Origin: Mycobacterium sp.
GTDB lineage: Bacteria; Actinomycetota; Actinomycetes; Mycobacteriales; Mycobacteriaceae
NCBI GenBank assembly: GCA_023264755.1
Contig: JAHFVB010000017.1
Coordinates: 8,321 to 20,404, forward strand
Length of the DNA: 12,084 nucleotides
Direction: 5' to 3'
Shown one piece after another: positions 6,249-12,084 of this stretch; positions within the stretch are counted from its first letter, which is position 1, and each line of letters begins with the position of its first letter. The notes beneath the pieces are model-generated. The model was not told the DNA's origin. It made no database searches and saw nothing but the letters and a program-made list of their open reading frames with translations. Both the position numbers and the translations under genes were made by a program.

Positions 6249-7373
6249 GTGAGCGCGCGGCTGGCCGACGTGATCGCCGTCTTGGAGTCGGCCTACCCGC
6301 CGCACCTCGCCGCCGATTGGGATTCGGTCGGACTGGTTTGTGGTGACGCCGACGAAGCCGTGGAGTCGGTGACGATCGCCGTCGACGCCACCGCCGCCGT
6401 GGTCGCCGAGGTACCCGAGCGCGGGCTGCTGCTGGCTCACCACCCGTTGCTGCTCCGCGGTGTCGACACCGTCTCGGCGGGTACGGCCAAGGGAGCGCTG
6501 CTGCATCGGCTGATCCGGGCCGGCAGCGCGCTGTTCACCGCACACACCAACGCCGACGCCGCTTCGCCCGGGGTGTCCGATGCGCTGGCCGACGCGTTGG
6601 GGCTGACCGTCGAAGACGTGTTGGCACCCGTCGCCGCCGGACCGGCCCTGGACAAGTGGGTCGTGTACGTCCCCGGCGAGCACGTCGACGCCGTGCGCGA
6701 GGCCCTCTTCGCGGCCGGCGCGGGACAGCTCGGCGACTATTCCCACTGCTGTTGGTCGGTAGAGGGCACCGGTCAGTTCCTCCCGCTCGACGGGGCGAAT
6801 CCGACGATCGGACGCGTGGGGGAACTCCAGCGGGTAGCCGAGCACCGGATCGACGTCATCGCACCGCGCCGACGGCGGGCCGCCGTGCTGGCTGCGATGC
6901 GCGGGGCGCACCCCTACGAGGAGCCAGCCTTCGACGTCTTCGAACTCGCGGATGAGCCATCGGGTGTCGGCGTGGGCCGAATCTGCTCGCTTCCGACGCC
7001 GGAACCGTTGTCGGCCTTCGTCGCCCGTGTCACCGCCGGGCTGCCGCGGACGTCGTGGGGGGTCCGGGCCTCGGGTGACCCGGATGCGTCGGTGGCGCGG
7101 GTAGCGCTATGCGGGGGAGCGGGCGATTCGCTGCTGGACGCCGTCTCCGGAGCCGGGGTCCAGGCCTACCTGACTGCCGATTTGCGTCATCACCCGGCCG
7201 ACGAGTTCCGGCGGGGCAGCGACGTCGCCTTGGTCGACGTCGCCCATTGGGCAAGCGAGCAACCGTGGTGCGGCCAGGCCGCACGGCTGTTGACGAGGCA
7301 CTTCGGGGACTCGCTGCCCGTGCATGTCAGCTCGGTGAGAACCGATCCTTGGAATCTGGAAAGAGAAGTATGA
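6249..7373 (+). CDS. Nif3-like dinuclear metal-centre protein (Rv2230c-type)
   Basis: The 374-residue product is the long form of the Nif3/DUF34 family, which forms ring-shaped oligomers with a two-metal site. Its biological role is debated; a GTP cyclohydrolase-type label is often attached. Metal-site residues are visible: DWDSVGL near the N-terminus, LLAHHPLLL (His64, His65), AHTNADAA (Asp103 region) and VAHWASEQP near the C-terminus (His333, Glu337). Between them lies the inserted PII/CutA-like domain (about 134-235), with DKWVVYVP at its start and [16 protein letters not shown] near its end. The GTG at 6249 has GAGG 7 bases upstream. It heads a plus-strand operon; its stop overlaps the next ATG (ATGA). 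In M. tuberculosis cobC lies between this gene and ptkA; here only about 50 bases separate them. Confidence 0.9.
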   Translation: MSARLADVIAVLESAYPPHLAADWDSVGLVCGDADEAVESVTIAVDATAAVVAEVPERGLLLAHHPLLLRGVDTVSAGTAKGALLHRLIRAGSALFTAHTNADAASPGVSDALADALGLTVEDVLAPVAAGPALDKWVVYVPGEHVDAVREALFAAGAGQLGDYSHCCWSVEGTGQFLPLDGANPTIGRVGELQRVAEHRIDVIAPRRRRAAVLAAMRGAHPYEEPAFDVFELADEPSGVGVGRICSLPTPEPLSAFVARVTAGLPRTSWGVRASGDPDASVARVALCGGAGDSLLDAVSGAGVQAYLTADLRHHPADEFRRGSDVALVDVAHWASEQPWCGQAARLLTRHFGDSLPVHVSSVRTDPWNLEREV

Positions 7374-8107
7374 AAGCAGAAGTCGCGCAACAACGTTTAT
7401 TGCTCGAACTCACCGGGCTCGATGCCGAACTGCTCCGGCTGGAGCACCGAGCCAAGCATCTCCCTGAACAGCAGCGACTCGAGGCCGTCCAGGGGGAGAG
7501 CAAGGCTGCCAACGACCGGCTGGCGGTGCTGAGCCTGGCGCTCGAAGACCTCGACGGCCAGGTGGCCAAGTTCGAGTCCGAGGTCGAAGGCGTGCGGCAA
7601 CGCGAGGAGCGGGACCGCGGGTTGCTCGCGGGCGGCCACACCGACCACAAGCAGCTCGTGGAACTGCAGCACGAACTGGAGACTCTGGAGCGCCGCCAGT
7701 CCAGCCTGGAGGATTCGCTGCTCGAGGTGATGGAGCGGCGCGAACGGCTGCAGGAAGAGCAGGCGGCGCAGTTGGACCGCATCGATGAACTGCAATCCGA
7801 GCTGTCGACCGTTCAAGCGACGGTTGACGAAGCCCTGGTGACCATCGAGCGGGAAAGAAACGGTGGCCGCTCCCGGCGGGACCAGTTGAAGGCCGCCGTG
7901 GGTGCCGACCTGCTGGCGCTCTACGAGCGCGTGCGCGCCACGGGCGGCGTCGGCGCCGGGGTGTTGCAGGGCCGCCGGTGCGGAGCCTGCCGGATCGAGA
8001 TCGACAAGGGCGAACTTTCCCGCATCGCGGCCGCGCCAGAGGACGACGTACTGCGTTGCCCGGAATGCGGGGCAATCCTGTTGCGGATCAGGGAATTCGG
8101 ACAGTGA
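7370..8107 (+). CDS. Coiled-coil zinc-ribbon protein (Rv2229c-type, CT398-like)
   Basis: The 245-residue product has a long helical region (about 5-190) rich in Leu, Glu, Gln and Arg with heptad-like spacing, expected to fold as an antiparallel coiled-coil hairpin. A C-terminal zinc ribbon follows, with CxxC pairs Cys204/Cys207 (RCGACRIEI) and Cys230/Cys233 (RCPECGAIL). This is the architecture of the CT398/zf-RING_7 family, for which a nucleic-acid or secretion-related adaptor role has been suggested but not settled. The ATG at 7370 overlaps the stop of the Nif3-like gene (ATGA), which decides the start against longer readings of the same frame. Its own stop overlaps the GTG of the RNase H gene (GTGA). 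The conserved three-gene order suggests joint function, perhaps in RNA or nucleotide metabolism; this is inference. Confidence 0.9.
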   Translation: MKAEVAQQRLLLELTGLDAELLRLEHRAKHLPEQQRLEAVQGESKAANDRLAVLSLALEDLDGQVAKFESEVEGVRQREERDRGLLAGGHTDHKQLVELQHELETLERRQSSLEDSLLEVMERRERLQEEQAAQLDRIDELQSELSTVQATVDEALVTIERERNGGRSRRDQLKAAVGADLLALYERVRATGGVGAGVLQGRRCGACRIEIDKGELSRIAAAPEDDVLRCPECGAILLRIREFGQ

Positions 8108-9219
8108 GGGTCGTCGTCGAGGCTGACGGAGGCTCGCGGGGCAACCCAGGGCCCGCGGGATACGGCGCGGTGGTGTGGTCCGCCGAACGTGACGCGGTGC
8201 TGGCCGAACGCAGGCAGGCCATCGGTACGGCCACCAACAACGTGGCCGAATACCGGGGCCTGATCGCCGGACTCGAGGCGGCGGCCGACGTCGGTGGGAC
8301 CGAGGTGGCGGTCTCGATGGACTCCAAGCTGGTAATCGAGCAGATGACCGGCCGGTGGCGCGTCAAGCATCCCGACATGATCCCGCTTCACGAACGCGCC
8401 AGCACCCTGGCGGCCGAGTTCGACCGCGTCACCTACGCGTGGATTCCGCGGGCGAAGAACGCCCATGCCGACCGGCTGGCCAACGAGGCGATGGACGCGG
8501 CCAAGTCGGCGGCGTCCGAACCCGCGCCGCTTCCCACCGCCGCCCCGAAATCCGTTGCGGGCGAGAACTCTCCGGCGGGCTGGACGGGGGCCAGCGGCGC
8601 ACCGACGCGGTTCCTGCTGCTCCGCCACGGACAGACGGAGCTGTCCGTCCAGCGCCGCTATTCGGGCCGGGGCAATCCCGCCCTCACCGACCTCGGTCGC
8701 CGCCAAGCCGACGCCGCGGCGCAATACCTGGCCGACAAGGGCGGGATCGCGGCCGTCATCAGCTCCCCGCTGCAGCGGGCCTACGACACTGCGACCGCGG
8801 CGGCCAAGAGCCTCGGACTGGACGTCATCGTCGACGACGACCTGATCGAGACGGACTTCGGCGCGTGGGAGGGGCTGACTTTCGGCGAAGCCGCGCAACG
8901 GGATCCAGAACTGCACACCACATGGCTACGAGACACCAGTCAGGCACCGCCAGGCGGGGAGAGCTTCGACGCGGTCGCTCATCGAGTGCGGCGCGCACGC
9001 AATCGCATCATCGCCGAATACGGCGACGCCACGGTCCTGGTGGTGTCCCACGTCACGCCGATCAAGACGGTGCTCCGGCTCGCACTGGATGCCGGAACCG
9101 GCATTCTCTACCGCATGCACCTCGACTTGGCGGCCCTGTCGATCGCGGAGTTCTACCCGGACGGGGTGGCGTCGGTGCGACTGCTCAATCAGACCGCGTA
9201 CCTGGACACGCTCGAATAG
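8104..9219 (+). CDS. Bifunctional RNase H / acid (alpha-ribazole) phosphatase (Rv2228c-type)
   Basis: This 371-residue fusion corresponds to M. tuberculosis Rv2228c (about 364 aa), for which RNase H and CobC-like alpha-ribazole phosphatase activities have been reported. The N-terminal type I RNase H domain (about 1-130) carries EADGGSRGNPGPAGYG with Asp8, NNVAEYRGL with Glu49, SMDSKLVIEQM with Asp73, and NAHADRLAN with Asp123, the full acidic catalytic set that cuts RNA in RNA/DNA hybrids. A Pro/Ala-rich linker (about 135-167) leads to a histidine phosphatase domain with LLLRHGQTE (Arg174, His175), SSPLQRAYDT, ETDFGAWEG and VSHVTP (His316). The phosphatase could remove the 5'-phosphate from alpha-ribazole phosphate, tying it to the same pathway as cobD. 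The GTG at 8104 overlaps the upstream stop (GTGA). It ends 10 bases before the convergent regulator gene. Confidence 0.94.
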   Translation: MRVVVEADGGSRGNPGPAGYGAVVWSAERDAVLAERRQAIGTATNNVAEYRGLIAGLEAAADVGGTEVAVSMDSKLVIEQMTGRWRVKHPDMIPLHERASTLAAEFDRVTYAWIPRAKNAHADRLANEAMDAAKSAASEPAPLPTAAPKSVAGENSPAGWTGASGAPTRFLLLRHGQTELSVQRRYSGRGNPALTDLGRRQADAAAQYLADKGGIAAVISSPLQRAYDTATAAAKSLGLDVIVDDDLIETDFGAWEGLTFGEAAQRDPELHTTWLRDTSQAPPGGESFDAVAHRVRRARNRIIAEYGDATVLVVSHVTPIKTVLRLALDAGTGILYRMHLDLAALSIAEFYPDGVASVRLLNQTAYLDTLE

Positions 9220-9229
9220 AGCGTTCGGC

Positions 9230-9808
9230 TCAGGTCTGGACGTGGAACCGCTCACCGTGCGGCCCGAAGATGGCGATGGCCTCGGCGGGCCCGTCGACGG
9301 CCCCGAACCAGTGCGGCGTCCACGTCGAGAACTCCACCGCCTCACCGGGTTTGATGACGAAATCGCGATCGCCGAGCAGCAGGCGCACCCGACCGGACAG
9401 CACGTAGAGCCACTCCTGGCCATCGTGTACCGGCAGCGGGTCGGGCGGGTTGCGGCGACGGGCGCTGACGCGGATCTTGAAGGCGTGCAGGCCGCCCGCT
9501 GGTCCGTTGCGGGTCAGTGGCCAGTAGGTGACGCCGTGCGCCGTGTGGGAACTGCCCTTCACCCGTGGATCGTCGGCCTCGGGTGCGCGCAGTAATTCGT
9601 CGGTGCTCACCGAGAGCGCCGCTGCGAGCCGCGGCAGATGATCCAGGGCCAGCCGGCGCTTGCCGGATTCCAGCCGACTCAGCGTCGAGACGTCGATGTC
9701 GGCCTTGGTGGCCACCTCTTCCAGGGTCAGACCACGCTGGGTACGCAGTTCGCGCAGCCGACGCCGGACCCGTAGGTCGACGTCGTCGGCGGATGCTCTT
9801 GCCTGCAT
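9230..9808 (-). CDS. XRE-family transcriptional regulator with C-terminal cupin domain
   Basis: The 192-residue product joins an XRE helix-turn-helix domain (about 13-70; LTLEEVATKADIDVSTLSRL contains the recognition helix) to a small cupin (about 105-188). The cupin has PVHDGQEWLYVLSG, with His128 and Glu132 as likely metal ligands, then DRDFVIKPGEAVEF and TPHWFGA with His166. Regulators of this build commonly sense a small ligand through the cupin and repress nearby genes. The ATG at 9808 is chosen because the upstream extension to 9898 runs through the divergent promoter and lacks family character. No clear Shine-Dalgarno precedes it. An inverted repeat TGGCAA-N6-TTGCCA overlaps the start codon, suggesting autoregulation. 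It is divergent from the methyltransferase and convergent with the RNase H gene. Confidence 0.88.
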   Translation of the reverse strand: MQARASADDVDLRVRRRLRELRTQRGLTLEEVATKADIDVSTLSRLESGKRRLALDHLPRLAAALSVSTDELLRAPEADDPRVKGSSHTAHGVTYWPLTRNGPAGGLHAFKIRVSARRRNPPDPLPVHDGQEWLYVLSGRVRLLLGDRDFVIKPGEAVEFSTWTPHWFGAVDGPAEAIAIFGPHGERFHVQT

Positions 9809-9825
9809 GGCAAATGATGTTGCCA
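9808..9825. promoter_or_regulatory. Candidate operator TGGCAA-N6-TTGCCA in the divergent promoter
   Basis: A perfect 6-base inverted repeat with 6-base spacer begins on the first base of the XRE-cupin start codon and extends into the 64-base divergent gap toward the methyltransferase. The spacing is suited to a helix-turn-helix dimer. Binding here would block the regulator's own transcription or translation start and possibly the opposing promoter. Confidence 0.5.
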
Positions 9826-9872
9826 GTTGGCCGGTGGGTCGGCAAGGTGGGGTTACGGAAAGGGAGTGGGCG

Positions 9873-10529
9873 ATGCACACCGAAGAATCTGGGCGCACCG
9901 AAGAATCAGGTGGAACCGCCCAGGAGTACTGGGAAGCGCACTACGGAGCACGCGAACGCATCTGGAGCGGTCGGGTCAACGTCCAACTGGCTGCGGTGGC
10001 CGCCGACCTGACGCCGGGACGTGCGCTCGATCTCGGCTGCGGCGAGGGTGGAGACGCGGTCTGGCTTGCCGAGCGAGGGTGGCACGTGGTCGCCGTCGAC
10101 GTGTCGGAAACGGCCCTTGCGCGGGCTGCGAAGGAAGCCGACGCGCGAGGTGTACTGGAACGCATCGACTTTCAACAACACGACCTCACGGACAGCTTTC
10201 CCGACGGTGCATTCGAGCTGGTGTCGGCGCAGTTTCTGCACTCCACGGTGCGGTTGGAGCGGACGCAGATTCTTCGGAACGCGGCGCGGGCGGTGGTACC
10301 GGGTGGGTTGCTCGTGATCGTCGACCACGCGGCACCGCCGCCGTTTGCGAAGAAGATCCCTCACGACCATCCGTTCCCCAGTCCGGAAGAGGTGTTGGCC
10401 GAGTTGCAGCTGCCCGACGCGGAGTGGGACCGCGTCCGAGTCGAGGTGCTCGACCGGCCCGGAACCGATCCCGATGGTCAGCCGTTCACCTGGCGCGACA
10501 ACCTGATGGTGCTGCGGCGGAAGGCTTGA
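9873..10529 (+). CDS. Class I SAM-dependent methyltransferase
   Basis: The 218-residue product has the class I methyltransferase fold. Motif I is ALDLGCGEGGDAVWLAERGW (about 51-70), the acidic residue ending strand 2 is Asp76 (VVAVDVS), FQQHDLTDSF forms motif II, and AVVPGGLLVIVDH is a typical later strand. The preceding segment EYWEAHYGARERIWSGRVN is typical of a broad actinobacterial group of small-molecule methyltransferases (TehB/thiopurine-methyltransferase-like). The substrate cannot be told. The ATG at 9873 has a strong GGAAAGGGAG about 6 bases upstream, which decides the start against the longer frame. The first 15 residues contain two near copies of TEESG(R/G), encoded by a 12-base direct repeat. 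The nitroreductase gene follows after 31 bases, suggesting one transcript, probably controlled by the divergent XRE-cupin regulator. Confidence 0.87.
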   Translation: MHTEESGRTEESGGTAQEYWEAHYGARERIWSGRVNVQLAAVAADLTPGRALDLGCGEGGDAVWLAERGWHVVAVDVSETALARAAKEADARGVLERIDFQQHDLTDSFPDGAFELVSAQFLHSTVRLERTQILRNAARAVVPGGLLVIVDHAAPPPFAKKIPHDHPFPSPEEVLAELQLPDAEWDRVRVEVLDRPGTDPDGQPFTWRDNLMVLRRKA

Positions 10530-10560
10530 GCCGCTGCTCGATTGCGAGGAGACGGCGGAC

Positions 10561-11214
10561 TTGACCCAGCTGGAGCACGTGGTGCGCGCTCGACGATCGA
10601 TGCGGCTATTCCATGCCGACAGGCCCGTGCCGCGGGCCGACGTCGTCGCGGCGCTGGACTTGGCCAGGTGTGCACCGTCGAACTCGAACTCCCAGCCCTG
10701 GCACCTGGTGCTGGCCTCCGGAGCGGCCCGCGAGCGTTTGGTCGACGCGCTGCTGCGCGAGGCCCGGGTGCGTGAGCCCGACGTCCCGGCGCTGCCGGCG
10801 GAGTTCGACCGCCCGCGCTTCGAACTGGGCGAGCAGCTGTACGGAAGTCTCGGGATCGCCCGTGACGACGTCGAAGGTCGGCGCCGCGCGGTGCAATTCA
10901 ATTGGCGGTTCTACAACGCGCCGTTGGCCGGCATCGTATGCATGAACCGCGACCTAACCCACGTCGACAGTCTGGGCGTGGGCATGTTCTTGCAGACATT
11001 CCTGCTTGGCCTCACGGCGCGGGGGTTGGGCAGTTGCGTACAAGTGCTCATCGCCGGATTTCCCGACGTCATCCGGGACACCCTCGGCATCCCCGAGCGA
11101 TACGAGATCCTGACCGGAGTGGCCATCGGCTATCCGGTCGAGGACTTTCCGGCCAACAACCTCGACGTCGCGCGCAAGCCCGTCGACGAATGCGTCGTGT
11201 TCGTCGATCACTAG
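10561..11214 (+). CDS. Nitroreductase-family FMN-dependent oxidoreductase
   Basis: The 217-residue product is a nitroreductase-fold flavoprotein. The N-terminal FMN phosphate-binding motif is RARRSMRLF (about 9-17), followed by CAPSNSNSQPWHLVLAS (about 38-54), a conserved isoalloxazine-contacting block. GVGMFLQTFLLGLTARGLGS is the dimer-interface helix region and ILTGVAIGYP the late signature. Such enzymes reduce nitro groups, quinones or other electron-poor substrates with NAD(P)H; the natural substrate is unknown. The start is the TTG at 10561, supported by GAGGAG about 8 bases upstream. It lies 31 bases after the methyltransferase and probably shares its transcript. A middle insertion (about 75-118, charged, with EFDRPRFELGEQLYG) is characteristic of a subgroup. 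No truncation is seen. Confidence 0.88.
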   Translation: MTQLEHVVRARRSMRLFHADRPVPRADVVAALDLARCAPSNSNSQPWHLVLASGAARERLVDALLREARVREPDVPALPAEFDRPRFELGEQLYGSLGIARDDVEGRRRAVQFNWRFYNAPLAGIVCMNRDLTHVDSLGVGMFLQTFLLGLTARGLGSCVQVLIAGFPDVIRDTLGIPERYEILTGVAIGYPVEDFPANNLDVARKPVDECVVFVDH

Positions 11215-11258
11215 TGGATGGCCGGCCCGACCATCGCAATCGTGTCGGTGGGTGTGGC

Positions 11259-11264
11259 TAGGTT
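11259..11264 (+). promoter_or_regulatory. Candidate -10 element (TAGGTT) for leaderless transcription of the DUF222 gene
   Basis: TAGGTT fits TANNNT and ends 6 bases before the ATG at 11271, so transcription would begin at or next to the start codon. No ribosome binding site precedes the ATG, which agrees with a leaderless mRNA. No clear -35 is seen. Confidence 0.5.
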
Positions 11265-11270
11265 CGACGT

Positions 11271-12084
11271 ATGAGCGAACCGATGATTGGGGCCGAGGCC
11301 GCCGCGCGCCTGGCTCGGCGGTTCGCCAAGTGCAGTCCCGAGGTCAGCGAGCGGACCCGCGCATTGATTGCGCGGCTCGGGTCCGCGGCGCGGGCGGCGG
11401 CGGCTCGGTTGGACGCCATCGGTGAGTTGTTCGCCGTTCGGTTGGCCGAGTTCGGCGAGCACGCGGATTGGGCGTCGGACACGACCGACGTGGTGGCCAG
11501 CGAGGTGGCGGCGGAGTTGCGGGTCAGCCAGGCGAAGGCGCACAGCGAGCTGCGGTATGCCCGGGCCATGAGGGAACGGCTCCCGCGGGTCGCCGAGGTG
11601 TTCCGGGCCGGCGACATCGACCTGAAGATGTTCCAGGCGGTGGTGTTTGGCACCGAGTTGATCACCGATGAGTTGGTACTGGGCTTCGTCGATGCCGAGC
11701 TCTGCTACGAAGTGGGGTCGTGGACGGCGCTGACCAGAGGCCGGCTGCGGCTCAAGGTCGACGAGGTCGTCGCCCGCGTCGCCCGAGACGCGGTGCGCGC
11801 CCGCCGAGAGGCGACCGCCGACCGTGGCGTATGGGTCAGCGACCGCCCCGACGGGCTGTCCGACGTCACGGCCACGGTGTTCACCTCGACCGCGCGTGCC
11901 GTGGAGGCGAAGTTGGCGGCGCTGATCGCCACGGTGTGCATTGCGGATGGCCGTAGCGCCGATCAACGCCGGTCCGATGCGGTGAGCGCATTGGTCGCGG
12001 GCCAGGATCGGCTGGCCTGCCGGTGTGGGCTGCCGAACTGCCCGGCTGGAGAGCTGCCCGCGGCGGGTCCGGTGCTGATTCACG
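11271..12084 (+). CDS. DUF222 / 13E12-repeat family protein, 3' end outside window (HNH endonuclease-type)
   Basis: The frame is open from the ATG at 11271 to the right edge, 271 complete codons. The helical region with RLDAIGELFAVRL, VASEVAAELRVSQAKAH, LPRVAEVFRAGDIDLKMFQAV and the later DAVSALVAGQDRLACRCG block ending in a Cys-rich CRCGLPNC segment is the DUF222 domain of the actinobacterial 13E12 family. Members usually end in an HNH endonuclease domain, which would lie beyond the window, so nuclease activity cannot be judged here. The family is multicopy in mycobacteria and is often associated with REP13E12-type elements and site-specific insertion. The start is supported by a TAGGTT element placed for leaderless transcription. 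It lies 56 bases downstream of the nitroreductase gene. Confidence 0.85.
   Translation, partial: MSEPMIGAEAAARLARRFAKCSPEVSERTRALIARLGSAARAAAARLDAIGELFAVRLAEFGEHADWASDTTDVVASEVAAELRVSQAKAHSELRYARAMRERLPRVAEVFRAGDIDLKMFQAVVFGTELITDELVLGFVDAELCYEVGSWTALTRGRLRLKVDEVVARVARDAVRARREATADRGVWVSDRPDGLSDVTATVFTSTARAVEAKLAALIATVCIADGRSADQRRSDAVSALVAGQDRLACRCGLPNCPAGELPAAGPVLIH

Noticed and set aside
7109..7369. Upstream extension of the coiled-coil zinc-ribbon frame
   Set aside because: It overlaps the Nif3-like gene in another frame. The ATG at 7370 with the ATGA overlap gives the normal length for the family.

Overview
The window looks like chromosomal DNA of a mycobacterium, most likely an environmental Mycolicibacterium-type species. 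The evidence is the high GC content with strongly G/C-biased third codon positions, frequent GTG starts, ATGA/GTGA start-stop overlaps, and a gene order that I recall from the M. tuberculosis Rv2228c-Rv2237 neighbourhood. No database search was run; family assignments come from reading the translations.

Left flank (1-2417). A short-chain dehydrogenase remnant runs off the left edge on the minus strand. It lacks its N-terminal Rossmann motif and has an apparent one-base frameshift. It abuts a small secreted protein gene. Next come a gene-poor stretch, a small two-helix membrane protein on the plus strand, a 150-residue hypothetical protein on the minus strand, and an AT-rich, repeat-bearing upstream region.

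Core (2418-9219). This part is conserved in mycobacteria. A DUF2236/MpaB-like protein is divergent from cobD (cobalamin biosynthesis). A minus-strand operon ptkA-ptpA-SURF1 converges on cobD and overlaps it. Divergent from ptkA is a tightly coupled plus-strand operon: Nif3-like protein, coiled-coil/zinc-ribbon protein, and the RNase H/acid (alpha-ribazole) phosphatase fusion. Compared with the M. tuberculosis arrangement as I recall it, cobC (Rv2231c) is missing between ptkA and the nif3-like gene, and PtkA lacks its N-terminal extension.

Right flank (9220-12084). An XRE-cupin regulator is divergent from a SAM methyltransferase that is followed by a nitroreductase. An inverted repeat sits on the regulator's start codon, which suggests an autoregulated small cluster of unknown substrate. 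The window ends inside a DUF222/13E12-type gene with a likely leaderless start.

I see no CRISPR array, rRNA, tRNA, insertion sequence or clearly new defence system. The least explained parts are the XRE-cupin/methyltransferase/nitroreductase module, the 2040-2240 leader region and the eroded dehydrogenase.
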